Below, one piece after another: positions 11,750-25,400 of a DNA stretch of 64,000 bases. The position numbers and the translations under genes were made by a program. The DNA comes from Siniperca chuatsi (Eukaryota > Chordata > Actinopteri > Centrarchiformes > Sinipercidae): positions 772,001 to 836,000 of the forward strand of contig NC_058051.1 of the NCBI RefSeq assembly GCF_020085105.1, given 5' to 3'. The notes beneath the pieces are model-generated. The model was not told the DNA's origin. It did not search any database and saw only the letters and a program-made list of their open reading frames with translations. How positions within the stretch are numbered: the first letter of the stretch is position 1; each line of letters opens with the position of its first letter.

Positions 11750-13085
11750 ATGCAGGAAAAGGAGTCAATAAAAACACAACGCTTAAATATATTGAGAGGA
11801 ACAATGTGTAAAACAACCCAGACCCAAACACTTTAATTAATCTATTATATTTAGCGATATGAATTATAATGTTGGAGGTGAAACAACCGTAGCGTGTCAG
11901 AAATGGCCTGAATATGTGCAACCCTTTTATTAGCAAGCGTCAGAAAACATGTCACATTTATTTATTAAATGTCATGACAAATGGGTTTAAATACATCCAA
12001 ACACGTTGTTTAGATTCACAGCTCTGTTGTGGAGTTTACTGAACTGTCTTTAACGTGTCAGCCGGGCCCTGCTGGACATTAGCCTTCCAGTGGGAGTGAT
12101 GGGGGACTAAAGCCAGTCCAAGAGGCTTTCCAGAGTTCATCTGAAGCCAGCACGAGGCCTCGGCAGTCTGCCTCAGACAAATCAGGTGTGTTTCTACCAC
12201 CTGACTGGCTGCGGCACTCCACTTCTACTCATCAAGCTCACTTCAGCTGCTTTCAAAGATTAGTTTTTAATTCATAAAGTATATCTGAGAGAGAAAGGGA
12301 CCAGGGGCCCAGACCACAATCCCACAGGGTTGATGTTACAGTCTATGGGGGCCGCTGTGGGTGTGTGTTCAGGTTCATGGTGAGGACTCCTCAGCCTGTG
12401 AAACTGTGTGATGTCTTCTGAGGAGGTCCGAGGTCTCCGTGCCACATTTTGAACCACAGATGCATCAGTACTCAGTCCGCCCCCCAGTGAGTCTTCCAGA
12501 GAGCAGGGGGGCCACCGGGCCCGCTTCACCTGGGACAGGTGACCATCGGAGCAGGGGGGCCACCGGGCGGCCGCCCCGTCTGTTGTGTCTGTGTGCTGGT
12601 CTTATAGAGTATTTCTAATATCAAGTCTAACTGATGTGAACGCAGGTCTTTTCAGACGGTAAGCGACACCGCGCCTGGACCCGGTACCGCCTGGACCCGG
12701 TCCCGCCTGGACCCGCGGAGTCTCACTGCGCTCCTCGTGGCGGGCTGCGGCTCCGGAGGACTACATATCGGTATGCTGTCGTTACACGGTTTCTACTGTA
12801 ACAAGACCCTTTGTAACTTTTGACTTTTTATAAAGACTTAAACACAAAGCTGCACGTGCGCAGGCAGCCAGGCTACGTGCGAGCTCTCACGTCCACCGAA
12901 CAGCTGCTCCGCTGCTGCACCGGGTGCAGGTGGGCGGTGCAGGGTGGAGGTGGGCGGTGCAGGGTGGAGGTGGGCGGTGCAGATTCATGCAGCCCCCCCC
13001 CTACTCTCCAAACATCTGATCTGTTTGTACCTGGATGCTTTTGCAAAATAGTTTTTCAAAACTTTCAATAAAGCCACTGAGCTGA
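11750..13085. other. Intergenic between divergent kiaa2013 and plod1
   Basis: No exon was found. Two short tandem arrays are present: about 12665-12715, three imperfect units of CGCCTGGACCCGGT; and about 12925-12983, three units of a 20-bp GGTGGGCGGTGCAGGGTGGA motif. Most of the rest is AT-rich single-copy sequence. Confidence 0.6.
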
Positions 13086-13089
13086 TTTC

Positions 13090-13340
13090 AGGGGGGCAGG
13101 GGAGACAGAGAGACAGACAGGCAGGCAGGGGACAGGGGAAGGGGGCAGAGAGACAGACAGGCTGAGGGAGACAGGGGAGACAGAGACAGACAGGCAGACA
13201 GGCAGGGGGTCAGGGAAGGGGGCAGAGAGACAGACAGAGAGACAGACAGGCAGGCAGGGGGGACAGGGGAAGGGGGGGCAGAGAGACAGACAGGCTGAGG
13301 GAGACAGGGGGGGGAGACAGGGGGAAGGAGGGGGGGCAGT
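13090..13340 (+). repeat. G/A-rich tandem-repeat tract upstream of plod1
   Basis: About 250 bases almost free of T on the plus strand, built from CAGAGAGACAGACAGGC and GGGGGACAGGGGAAGG modules, with several runs of four or more G. The module GCAGAGAGACAGACAGGCTG recurs at 13146 and 13278. It ends about 105 bases before the plod1 ATG, so it probably lies in or next to the core promoter. Confidence 0.85.
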
Positions 13341-13446
13341 AGGCGGTGCTGGCAGAGTCAACAGTCCCGTGAAGTCGTGTCTCTCTCGGACTGAGTCGCA
13401 CCGTTGAGTTCGGACTCGTGGTCGGATTTTAACTTTAACCAGCAAA

Positions 13447-16400
13447 ATGAGGCTTCGGTGCTCGTGGCGGTTTCCGGGGGTTTTGGTCTGCGCTCTTTTC
13501 CTTCTGACTAACTGTGAGGAGCAGCGAAAACCCGAAGGTGAGTCAGGAGCGCTGCCCGGGACTGACGCGGGGTCTGGGGGTCTGCGGGGTCTGCAGGTAA
13601 TAATGGCGTGAAGGCAGACTCTCGGTGGGCCGAGGGAGAGTCCCCGGGTGTCCGGTAGTGAACCGGCCGCGTGCTGTGTGTTAGAATAAAAGCCACAAAG
13701 CTGAGATTGTGTTGGTGCACGCGCGGCTCGACACGTTACTTAAACTTGCACGAGGCTCTCTGTCCCGCCCGTGAGGCCGAGAGGAAGCCGCACGCGGCCC
13801 GGCGCAGAGGAGGACTTCATGCCGCTGACGTGGACGGAGGCCCGCGGGCTGCATGCGCGTGCAGCCAAAGAGCACGGGCTTTCTGTATGATCCTCCTTAA
13901 CACTGCGATAGTCGCTCGTAGTAAGTGTAGAGGACGTGTGATCAGGAACCAGGTCTGATGTGAGACAGGAACCTTCTGGAAGCGGCCGCCGGAATGAAGA
14001 GGCCCCCTTTCCACTGAGACCCGGTGGAGTTTAAGGAGAGAAGACTTCAGGACTAAAAGCTTTCGGTGTGGGCCAACAACAGCAGACCAGATCTGACAGA
14101 AATACACGAAACCTGAGCACAGACCGAGACACTTTTCATTGGCTCCTTTGGGGCCCCGGTAGCCTTCAGGGGCCCCAAGCAATGGGGCCCAATGGTAACA
14201 ATGGCATGTAACAGACATGTTTATGTTAAGCTGTGTTGGCCGGAGTCAAACTGGGGAAGTTAGGGTTAGTTAATTAGTTAATTTGAATGTTCACCACAGA
14301 ATCAGCGTTAGGTATTTAACCTGCTTGCTCGGATCCGTCCTGCGTTAGAATCTGGGTTTCTGATCGGAAGATAGATACCTGCTGATAGACGCGGGGCCTT
14401 GGTCGATGCTTTGATGCGTTAAAGCTCCCGCAGCTTCGTTTCCGTTGGTCTCCCTCCACGCACAGTCGTCGCAGAAAGTGTCAGGTGTGGCAGAGCCGCC
14501 GCGCCGCTTCGGGCAGAAGAAACACGTGGGTCTGAACTCCTCTGTCATGTCTGTCTTCCAGAGAAACTCCTAGTCGTGACAGTCGCAACCAAAGAGACCG
14601 ATGGCTTCAGGCGTTTCTTGGGGTCGGCCCAACACTTCAACTACACTGTCAAGGTATGATCCTCTCCGTCTGTTCTTTAAAACACAGCAGATCCACATTT
14701 CTCTGACGCAACTGTTGTTGTTTTTCCATAAGCCAGGAAGCCAAGACGTGTTTATTTTTCAGTGGCGGGAAAGTATTTGAGGACGAATATCTTTAAATGG
14801 ACGTCTGTGTGTTTTAAGGTTCTCGGTCGGGGTCAGGAATGGAAGGGGGGCGACTACATGTCGGCTCCCGGAGGAGGCCAGAAAGTCCGACTCCTCAGAG
14901 CGGCCCTGGAGGAGATGAAGAATGAGGAGCAGATCATCCTTTTTATTGACAGGTAGCGTGCCGGCACTGCAGCCATTTCTCTCTGCGTCCAGGTTAAACA
15001 AGGCAGACGCAACATGTTGGCAGTGAGCTTTAGACGAGTCTGAATATTACTAAAAGCTACTGACAGTGTGATTCGGTCCGGTCAGTTCAGTTTGCAGATT
15101 TGGGCCCGAACACCTGTACTTCTCGTCTCACTGCTGAGAGAAAACAGATAAGCACATTCTTCTGTATCTGTTCTGTGATCACAGTCGTGTGTAATAGTGA
15201 GAGACTGTGTGGGAGTTGTAGGAAAAAGGCTAAAACAGTGTAACGCCACCGAGGTGGTTCTTAAACAGAGAGGGATGTTTTTCAGTTCTCTTTAGGCCGG
15301 TAAACACAACCACCGGCAACTTAGCTCTCCAAATAAAGCCAGCTGGCGTCTTATAAAGCCAACCCCTTCATTTGTTTTAACTATGTCTCTGGCTGAGCCA
15401 CACGCCGCAGTAAACCTTTCTATTTTCACTCCCTGTTTGACACAGCTACGATGTGGTTTTCGCCTCGGGTCCCAAAGAGCTGCTCAAGAAGTTCCAGCAG
15501 GCCAGACACAGGGTGGTGTTCTCCTCCGAGAGCCTGATCTGGCCCGACAGACACCTGGAGGACAAACACCCCCACGTCAGGGAGGGCAACAGGTTCCTGG
15601 GCTCAGGGGGTACGTCAGTCACGCCGCTGGGGCAGGACACAGTACAGTACGGTGTCAGGTTTCCCCTGAAGTAGTCCCATCAGGAGGTCGGACTGAAAGC
15701 ACAGGTACTCGTGTAGCTTGAAGGTACGCAGTGGGCATCCGAGGCCACGCCCACGAGCACGGGGGCGGCGCCATACACAGTCCTGGCAATGCTCACACGC
15801 CATCCGCCGATCTACAGGTGGAGGTGGTGGGCAGAGAGACGCAGCAGTGCGCCAGCAAAGGCTGCAGAAGAAGAAGAAGAAGACTGCAAGCTGGTGAACG
15901 TGGATGCTAACAGCCAAATGTGCCAAAAGCTACTGCGCATTTGAAATAAATCTGCTTTGTATGAGGAAGGAAATGACCTGAAGCATGCAGACATTAAAAC
16001 CACGCAGGGCGCCTTTAACTGGGGGCTGCAGTCTCAGCCACGCCCTCACACTTAGATCCATAGTTAGCAGGCGCCGCCCCCCCGTTGTACTTCAAAGTGG
16101 AGATATGTGGAAGCACTGACTGTGTTTCCATTAGTCTCGTTTTAATAACGTGCAGCGGCCATTAGCTTTTAGAGCAGGGAGACGGCAGGTCTGTGGGCTG
16201 AACCTGGCAGCCACATACATCAATATGCAAATGAAATATAACTCACTTCCTGTCTGTTTCTGTCCTCAGCTTTCATTGGCTACCTTCCCAACGTCAGAGC
16301 AATGGTTGCTGACTGGAGCGGAGAAGACGGTGACAGCGATCAGCTGTTCTTCACCAAGATGTACATTGATCCAGCAAAAAGAGTGAGACGTGTTTCGCTG

Positions 16401-19400
16401 CAGCGATCAATTAAATACTTATAATACTGCTGATAATGACGTTGTTATATAATTCCTCTGGGATATATTTCAATCATTTACCCTGTTTAGAATATTTCAT
16501 CATGTTTTAGTAAGACGCCTCCACGTTTTCTGATCTGCTGTTGATGCAAACTCAGCACGTCCTCCTGCTGTCTACGTTTTAAAAGCTCCACTTCCTGTCA
16601 CTTCAGTGCCGTTAAGCTGCTGTCAGTGAGACTCAGCACTTTCTGCGCAGATGTTTCACGTTAAAACCTTCCAGTAGCTCAGTGGGCAAAATCGCTCCTG
16701 TTCCTGGTAGGCTTTTAATTTGAAACATCTGCAGGAAGTGCTGAGTTTTACCGACGGGAGTTTAACAGCAAACAAGCGGCAGCGTAGAAGTGACTGCAAT
16801 GACTTAGTGAATGAAAACAGTGTTAGTGCTAAAAACAGAGAGAGGACTCGACTCGTGGAAACAAACAAACATACTGACCGCAGGTCAGTTAACCCCGCCC
16901 CCTCAGTGTTTCACCCCGCCCACATCTGTTGTTATTTGTTATTATATTTTCTGCTGTTAGATGTGACTGCAACATAAAAACAATAATGTATCTCCATGTT
17001 TCAGAAATCCATAAACATCACACTGGACAGCAAATGCAGATTGTTCCAGAACCTGCACGGAGCCCTCGGTGAGTGCGTCGAGTTTACTTTCTGAAGCAAA
17101 GACATGTTTCCAGCAGGCACGGCGTCTGTGCCGCTGACGCTGTCCGTTTCTGATCGTCCCCCCCTGCTCGGCGTGTGATGACGTCACGCACGCTATCGAT
17201 CCACGTGTTAACCACAAGCACGTACGCGTGTTTTCAGCCGCTGGGCCGCAGCAACAAACTCAACGCACACAGTATTCACTCTTTACAGGTGTTTTTGCTG
17301 CAGCCTCGAAGCCCAGACAAAGACAACGTTTAAGCTCTGTCATGATATTATGGCAACAATATCTTGTATATTGATGTTATCAATATTATTGCTAATACAT
17401 TGATAGAGCGCTTCACGGGTGATGGTTTGCCTCTTGAACTAGTGCGTTCAACACTAGCAGCTTATGTGATGACACGTCGTCACATTTCTGTGGATATTTA
17501 CTCTGCAGCTCTTCTTCTCTGGCTCCTCGCTGTGTTTCTGTCTCCGCCTCGTCAATAATCTGACCGTCACCGTGGGCTCGTGGTCGAGGCGAACCTGAAC
17601 GCGTTCAGAGCTGAGGGATCTGCAGTTGCAGCGTTTAGGCGGAGCTGCACGTTTAGACATGAGCTGAGCTCTCTGCAGCATTCTTCTCTCTGAGGGAGGA
17701 ACTCGAGCGTCCTCTGTGAGGCGGGTGTGTCGGAGCTCACGCAGACAGCACGAAGAGTCCCGGGGCATGACTGGAGTCCCTGAGGGCCCCCCTGCCCCCG
17801 CACAGCCTCACCAGCTCCCCTGGTCGCTCCGTCAAGTGTGACAGAAGAAGTCGTCAGGTGTTGAATATCGATAGAGGCTTTTTACACCATCATAAACACA
17901 GATCATTAAAGCGTTTGTAAACCCTCCTTCCTGACTGACAGGCCCGTTACCTCTGCCGCACGGGCACGGCCGGATTAACCCGTCAGGGGCCCCGGGGCGA
18001 GAATTTGAGTTGGGCCCCTACTGACCACACACAGACACACAAGATCCTACAAGTGATGAGCGAATAAACACGACCCACCTGATATTGTACTCAAATCTAC
18101 AGTTAATCAATTTATTAAAAGCCGTGTGACACACTGTGAGTGTAGATTGAAAAGTACTGGTTGTCTCTGAACTGTGTGTGTGTGTGTGTGTGTGTCCAGA
18201 CGAGGTGGTGCTGAAGTTTGAGGACGGACGGGTACGAGCCAGAAACGTGCTGTATGACACGCTGCCTGTCGCCGTCCACGGGAACGGACCGACCAAGGTA
18301 CTGACCAATCACAGCCTGATAAAGTTTGAACGCGTCATCCAGCAGCTGCACCAGACTCTTGTCAGAGGAGTGATGAATGCACAGCCTTAATAGGGGAGAG
18401 TATGTATTTTCATCGCAGCGCCTTCTTGTCTGTGCATATATCAGAAGTGTGTCTATAGCCAATGAAATCATTTCATTTGAGACTGCGTGAAGCAGTAACA
18501 TCACCGCTCGGACCAACAGCCGCGCAGCAGCAGCCTCATTAGCTTCTAGCTGATGTCTTGTGTTGCAGCTTAGCTTGCTAATGAGTTAGTCAGCTGTAGC
18601 ACACTGAACAACTTAGCTTAGATGCTAAATGTTCTTCCAAACCACAGTGTGTTCTCGGCTTGTTACGCTGCGCGTCGCTGCCTCAGCTCGGCGTCGACCG
18701 GCCACCAGAGGAGCATTTCTGGCTTTGACTTTACGTGTTTTTACTGCAGAAACGTACTCATAACAAGCGTCCAGTAAGTTCTCGTTGACACGTTCTCTTC
18801 TTTAAGTGCCGGATGTTAGACTGAGATGAGATAACCTACAAGCACACGTGTTTTCCAGCTCCAGATCAACTACCTGGGTAACTACATCCCCAACACCTGG
18901 ACGTTTGAGAGCGGCTGCACAGTGTGCCACGAGGACCTCCGCCCACTCACAGCTCTTAAGGTGTGATCACGTCTACATTTAATCAATACTGAGAGTTATT
19001 TGAACCTGTTCAGCGGGTGTTTCTTTGCCCATCGACGTCAAATAGAAGTAATAAGGAACTTCTCCTGGACGCCTGTTTCTGCCAACAGGAGAGTGAGTAC
19101 CCGCTGGTGGTGATCGGCATCTTCATTCAGCAGCCCACCCCCTTTGTCACAGTGTTCTTTGAACGCCTGCTGAAGCTCCAGTATCCCAAGAACCGGGTCA
19201 AACTCTTCATCTACAACCAGGTAACGGGAGGACATTTAGCACGTCAACGTTGTCCCAACAGCCCTGTTTTTCTCTGAGCTTTACCTGAAACCAAGCCAGT
19301 ATAGCGAGCACGAGGCTGGAGGACATTTAACGACACACTGAAGTCTAAATGTAGGGATCAGGAGACTGATTTGACTTTTCATGATGCACATTCACCAAAA

Positions 19401-22400
19401 AACGAAAAAACACAAAAAAACAAGGTAAAGCTGACTGACTCCATGGCAACAGTAAACTTTATGTTTGCCCCACCCAAAGCATGATGGGAAGTGTAGTGCC
19501 AACACTCGGGGCAGATTTGTCCCAAATAGAATTAATTTAAGGAAAAGCTTTAGGAGCGACAAAATCCATGAATATTAACTGTCCTTATAATAATATAATA
19601 TTCTTTAATACTCAGAATGTCTCATCGACACTGACTCCTCTGTTCAGTCGTATACACATAATACACAGATTTGACGACGACTGATGGCATCTCTGAGCAG
19701 CCTAGCTTATCCTGACAGTAACGTGTATGTCATACGTAGCGAAGACATCTAGTGCAGTGACCGCACCAAAAGTAGATAAAGAGACTGAAAGGGTTAAAGG
19801 GTTAACGCTCCACCTGTTTATTTTTAATGCCTCTATTATTCCACATTATAAAACACTCAAGAGCTTGTCGGCACAATAAAAGCCCAAACAGAGTTACCGG
19901 TTGTGTGAGTGCGAGGCAACAGGGGAAGGACCCAGGTGCAGACTGGGGCAGTTCATTGAAAGTGAAGGTGTTCGTAGGCCTACAGGCAGGTTCAGGTTCA
20001 GAGTCGGGGCCAGGTCCCGAAAGCAAAGGCACAACATGGCAACTTTGACGACCCGGCAGGGAACGAGCGGAAACGGGCCGGTTATATACGGCAGGGCTGA
20101 CACGGGAAAGTGGAAACAGGCGAGCAGGTGGACGAGGGAGTCAGGTGACTGGGGCAGGTATCTGGTGGACGGGTGGACGGGTGGGGAATGGCAGTGAACG
20201 GGTTTGGGGACGTGGGGAATGGAGGCAGAACTCCACCGCAGTAAAAGCCTGGCTTTCTCCTGTAGCTGTGTGTGTGTAGTGACTCCGAGGATCCGTTCGT
20301 GCCTCTCTTCCCTGCAGGAAGCTCATCACGAGCCTCAGGTCAGCTCTTTCCTGAAGGATCACGGGAGCCTGTATCAGGATGTGAAGTTCATCGGGCCTGA
20401 AGAGCAGATGGACGGAGCTGCCTCCAGAAACCTGGGCTTGTGAGTTCCCAGTAACCTGCGGTCTGTCGCCTTTGATTTCTTTCTTTGACTTCACTCAGCG
20501 TACGCGTCTTTCCTTCCTCTCAGTGATACGTGCCGGAAGGACGAGGACTGCGACTATTTCTTCAGCGTGGACATTGAAGTGGTCTTACAGAACGAGAACA
20601 CACTCAAAATTCTCATCGAACAAAACCTGCAAGTATATTTATCAGTATTATTAATAATGATCGTGTGCTAGCTGGTGATGTCGCCACACAGTAAATCTCT
20701 TACTAACTGCACCAGATGAAGAAATGTAATAACCCTCCTTTAACTGCTCCTCAGTCCTATCGTGGCACCGATGATAACTCGAGCTGGCCGACTGTGGAGC
20801 AACTTCTGGGGAGCCCTCAGTGCGGAGGGCTACTACGCCAGGTCTGAGGACTACGTGGACATAGTTCAAGGACGCAGAGTGTAAGTTCTTAAACGTCGTT
20901 CGCTGAAGACTTCAGACGGGCGTTAAGCAACAAGATACGGTGGCGTAGCCCAAGGTGGGGTGCAGTAGAGAGATATGTCCTCAACATCTACTTTGTTTTA
21001 TTCAAGATTCTTCTGTTCAGTAAAATATATCTTCTATTAAACTCATCATTTCTCAAATAGTCGTGTCGTACTCACCTCTCTGCTGCTCTGACGTTCTCTT
21101 TCTAACGCTAACTTTCACTCGCTAAATATTTCCAATTGCTTCTCCTTTGCGTGTTTTTTTTTTTGTCACTAAGCTGCTCAGCGAAATTCAACACTTCCTG
21201 TACGTGTTTCAAACTAAAAGCCCAGCACGAAAGGGAAGGATTATGTCCACTGGAAGGCTTTTGATGTGAACATCTGTGCAGGAAGTGACAAGTTTCACTG
21301 ACAGCAATGGAGAAAAGGAAAGTAGAAGCAAATTAAAACAGTATGATGTGAGTGTTGATGTGATGTAGTGCTGTAGAAGTGTATCAGCACTAATCAACAG
21401 CAAAAGAAAACAGGGAGGCTAAAATATGATGAAATATCAAGGCGCGGCCTTCGGTTCTCTCTCTCTGTTGGACAGTATTTTAACTGAGTCTGTTGCTGAT
21501 ATTAGATCCCACCGCTGTTATGTAGATCGTCCATGGCTGTGCTGTTTTTCAGGGGTGTGTGGAATGTCCCGTACGTGTCCAGTGTTTACCTGGTGAAGGC
21601 CAGCCTCCTCCGATCAGAGCTCACAGACTACGAGCTGTTTAGCTCACACATCTTAGACCCCGACATGGCGTACTGTCTCAACATTCGCAACAAGGTCAGT
21701 AAGAGACAAAGGACGGGTTTCACATCACGCGTATGTACTGTGTAGAAACAGCTGGTTTCTGCTAGTTTTGACTCTGTTGCTCCTTCTGCTACTTTATAAC
21801 TGTAAACGTAAAATATATATATCATAATATTGGACCTGTTGTGAATCTTTCTCTCAGGGAATCTTCATGTACGTAACCAACATGCACACTTTCGGTCGCA
21901 TCCTGTCAACAGAAAACTACCAGAGCAGCCATCTTCATAATGACCTGTGGCAGATCTTTGAAAACCCAGTGGTGAGATATCAATCTAATATCTAGTGCGC
22001 ACTGTTGATATTAGCGGCTGCTGTAGTGTTGGTGTGGTGCTGGTTATTGCCGTGGCAGTAATGAGGTCATTGGAAATGTGCCGAGCGCTATGAAACCTTT
22101 TAAAAACTTTGACTTCTTCGTAAGAAGAAGAACGGAGGACGATAGAGAGCACTTGTGATTCTTCAGTGTTGCCTCACTGTTGTAAAATAAGGACTACAGT
22201 TATGTTAACATAATAATAATAATAATGTTAACCACATACATGTTTAAAGGAAACAGAGACCACGTGGGTCAACATAAACTTAACCTGGAAGGTTTATGAG
22301 TTTAGACTGAGATTTCTTATTTACTGTTGCTCTTTCACACTCACTAATATCCTTGTACTCCACCGCCCAGCTACTGAAATAATTAGTCCTAACTGATACG

Positions 22401-25400
22401 GACGTGGTTAAACACTATTGTGCTCACTCTACCTGATGCACCTGTGCAGGGTTAGGAGACCGGTGGAGCGCCCTGAAACCCAGTCTTAGCACTTACTCTT
22501 AATTCAGGTTCATTCCTCGGCACGGCTTCATACAGACCAGCGCTAGAACATCATTTCAGCAGCAGCAGCTGTAACTGTAGCAGCTGCAGTAGTTGTGGTG
22601 GCAGAACCATTACATAACTAGTAGCAGAGCAACAGTAGCAGGTGCAGTTGTGTAAGTGGTGGTTTTGCCAACGAGGAGACTGTAAACGTGCTCTGTATGT
22701 TGCTTCTTTCAGGACTGGCAGGAGCGCTACATTCACGAGAACTACACTCGCATCATGAAAGACAAGCTGATTGAAACCGTGAGCTGCAACACGTTCAGTC
22801 ACCACACGGGATTTAAACCCCCGTGTCCTTCTGTGTTTCATACACGCAGTAAATACACATATATAAGTGACTGCGGACTCTGTGAGGCAGGGGTTAATCG
22901 GTGCTGTGTCTTCCTCTGTCCCCCCAGCCCTGTCCCGATGTGTACTGGTTCCCAGTTTTCTCTGATGTTGCTTGTGACCACATTGTTGAAGAGATGGAAC
23001 ACTATGGGAAGTGGTCAGGAGGAGGCAATGTGGTATGTTATCGTACGGTGTGATCGTCAGTAACAATACTAATAAAAATACAGATTTACTTGTGAGTATA
23101 GTTGGGTGTTTGGCAGCCGCGCACACCTGTGTGCCAAAACAATCGTTCAGTTGATGTTTAATGACTTGAGGTTTTCTCTAAACTGATTCTCTTTCCTGTT
23201 TGTCAGGACAAAAGAATCCAAGGCGGCTACGAGAACGTCCCCACAGTCGATATCCACATGAATCAAATCAACTATGAGAAGGAATGGCACAAGTTCTTAC
23301 TGGAGTACATAGCTCCGGTAACAGAGAAAATGTATCCTGGTTACTACACCAAGGTAAGACCTCTGAACACAGGGAGGTACAAACCATCACCGTCACACAT
23401 TCTCATGAGATGAAAATAGGTCAAATCCATATAATCCCTCCTGCGATTTCCACGTCTCATGCTAACAGCGACGTCATCTTAAGTTGATCCCCGTGGCTGA
23501 AGGTGATTAAGTTTTGCTTCCTACAGTGATCATGTTTGCTTTAAACTGACTGTCCTCCTTCATCCTACTTTGTCTCCAGAGTTGTTGCAGAGTGGACATT
23601 GCTGCATTTCCCAGAGTGCACCTGTCAGTCCAGTAGAGTAGCAAAGTGGGAGGAGTTATTTTGGGCGTCAAGATGTTTATTTTCTGCATAGACAAAGTCA
23701 GGTCTAAACTGTCAATCATCAGTTCAGCTTGATGTCAGTAGCATGAACTTACGGCGTTTAAATTACCCAGGAGACTCCCCTCCTGCTGAAGCCTCATATT
23801 AGCTCCAGGTGAACGTATTTTTGCTGGACTGCGGATCACTTTGTCCCCCGTCTCTTACATTGGAAGCACATTGGGAAGGAATCTTTAATGTTATGTGGCC
23901 AAACCCACTTTGCTCCTCTGTAAGGTCAAACTGTGCTAACTTTTTCTTTGGATTAGCTGTCGATGAATGTTTGCTTTTGTCTGTTCAGCCATGGTGGCTG
24001 CTAATGCTAACTAGCCCACATCTTCTTCTAGGTGGTGTGTCCCAAGGAATTGTTTTGAGTGGGGGGGAAATGCTCTTACCGTAAATTCTCAAATAAAAGG
24101 TGGTATTCAAATAGTGGCCGAGTCTCAAGTGGCCCGCACGAAGGCCGGTCGCTATAAAGGGTGGATAAAAACTCTGAGGAGGTCACATTTCCATCAGTAA
24201 ACGATGAAGTCATGCCATACTCACCACTCTGCTGTTTTTCTTTTGAACACAAATACTGCGTAAGTGCACTAATTACATCCTGCCGCTTCTACTTGTTTAT
24301 TGTTGCTAAGCTACTGTCAAAGATGCTCAACACTTCCTGCAGATGTTTCAAATTAAAACCCGACCAGGAAAGGGAGGAATTATGCCCTTTGAGCCGCTGG
24401 ACAGCTCCTAATTTGAAACATCTGAGCAGGAAGTTTTGTTTCATTGACAGTAGCTTAACAACGGTCAAAAAAATGGCAAAGTGGAAGCAACTGGAAATAA
24501 TGAGTGACTGAAAACAGTGTATCTGTGGAGAAAATGGAGAGAATGACCTGAATCTGTTGTACTGATGGAAGCAGCGCTGTGGAAATGTACATGATACTGA
24601 CAACAAGACAAGACAAGACAACAGGTAAACATGGAGGAAGTGCAGAGTTTGCAGACAGATAAAACAGGAGCAGACCAGTTATGGCAAAATCTTCTTACAG
24701 AACAGGGGAAATTAGAAATAAAGGCCCGTCTCTAACACAAGCAAATAAACGCCCGGTTCTTTCGGCTGAAAGATCTGAGATTTTATTTCTGGTGCTAGAG
24801 GACAAGCAGGCAGGCGTGCGGTCTGACAGCCTCCTCGTTAAGTCAGCGATTAAAGAAGAGACTGAACTAACTGGGTCACTTTGGGTAAGACAGTACAGTT
24901 GCAATCTAGTAAAGTTTGTAAAATGTTTTTAAGACAACATTTAGAAACGTTTTTGATGTGTTTTTAATAGTTTTCGGAGAACAGTGGAGCTCTGAGGCAC
25001 AGAGGAAGAAGATATATCAATACTGTGCTGTTATTTAAATGAAAACGTGGTGATTCTGAAATGAGAAGGAGTTTTGTGCAGTTTTGATCACTGATGAATC
25101 ATTTATCAAGCAGAAAAACATCTGTAAGGCTGCATTTTAAAGACCCTCTGAACACGTGACGCATCGCCTTTCACTAACTGAATAATGTGTAGTTGTTGAA
25201 AGCGAGAGTTGCAGCCCTCTCATTGGTTCCTGTGTGCTCTGCTGACCGACATGTCTTCTCTCATCAGTGTGCCACTCCCTTGAACTTTGTGGTGAGGTAC
25301 AAACCCGACGAGCAGCCCCTGCTCGTCCCTCACCATGACGCCTCCACATTCACTATTAACGTAGCTCTCAACAGCAAAGGCGTTGACTACCAGGTAAATG

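Noticed and set aside
20633-20638. GT donor for plod1 intron 11
   Set aside because: It shifts the frame of every following exon, while GC four bases upstream restores the conserved protein.
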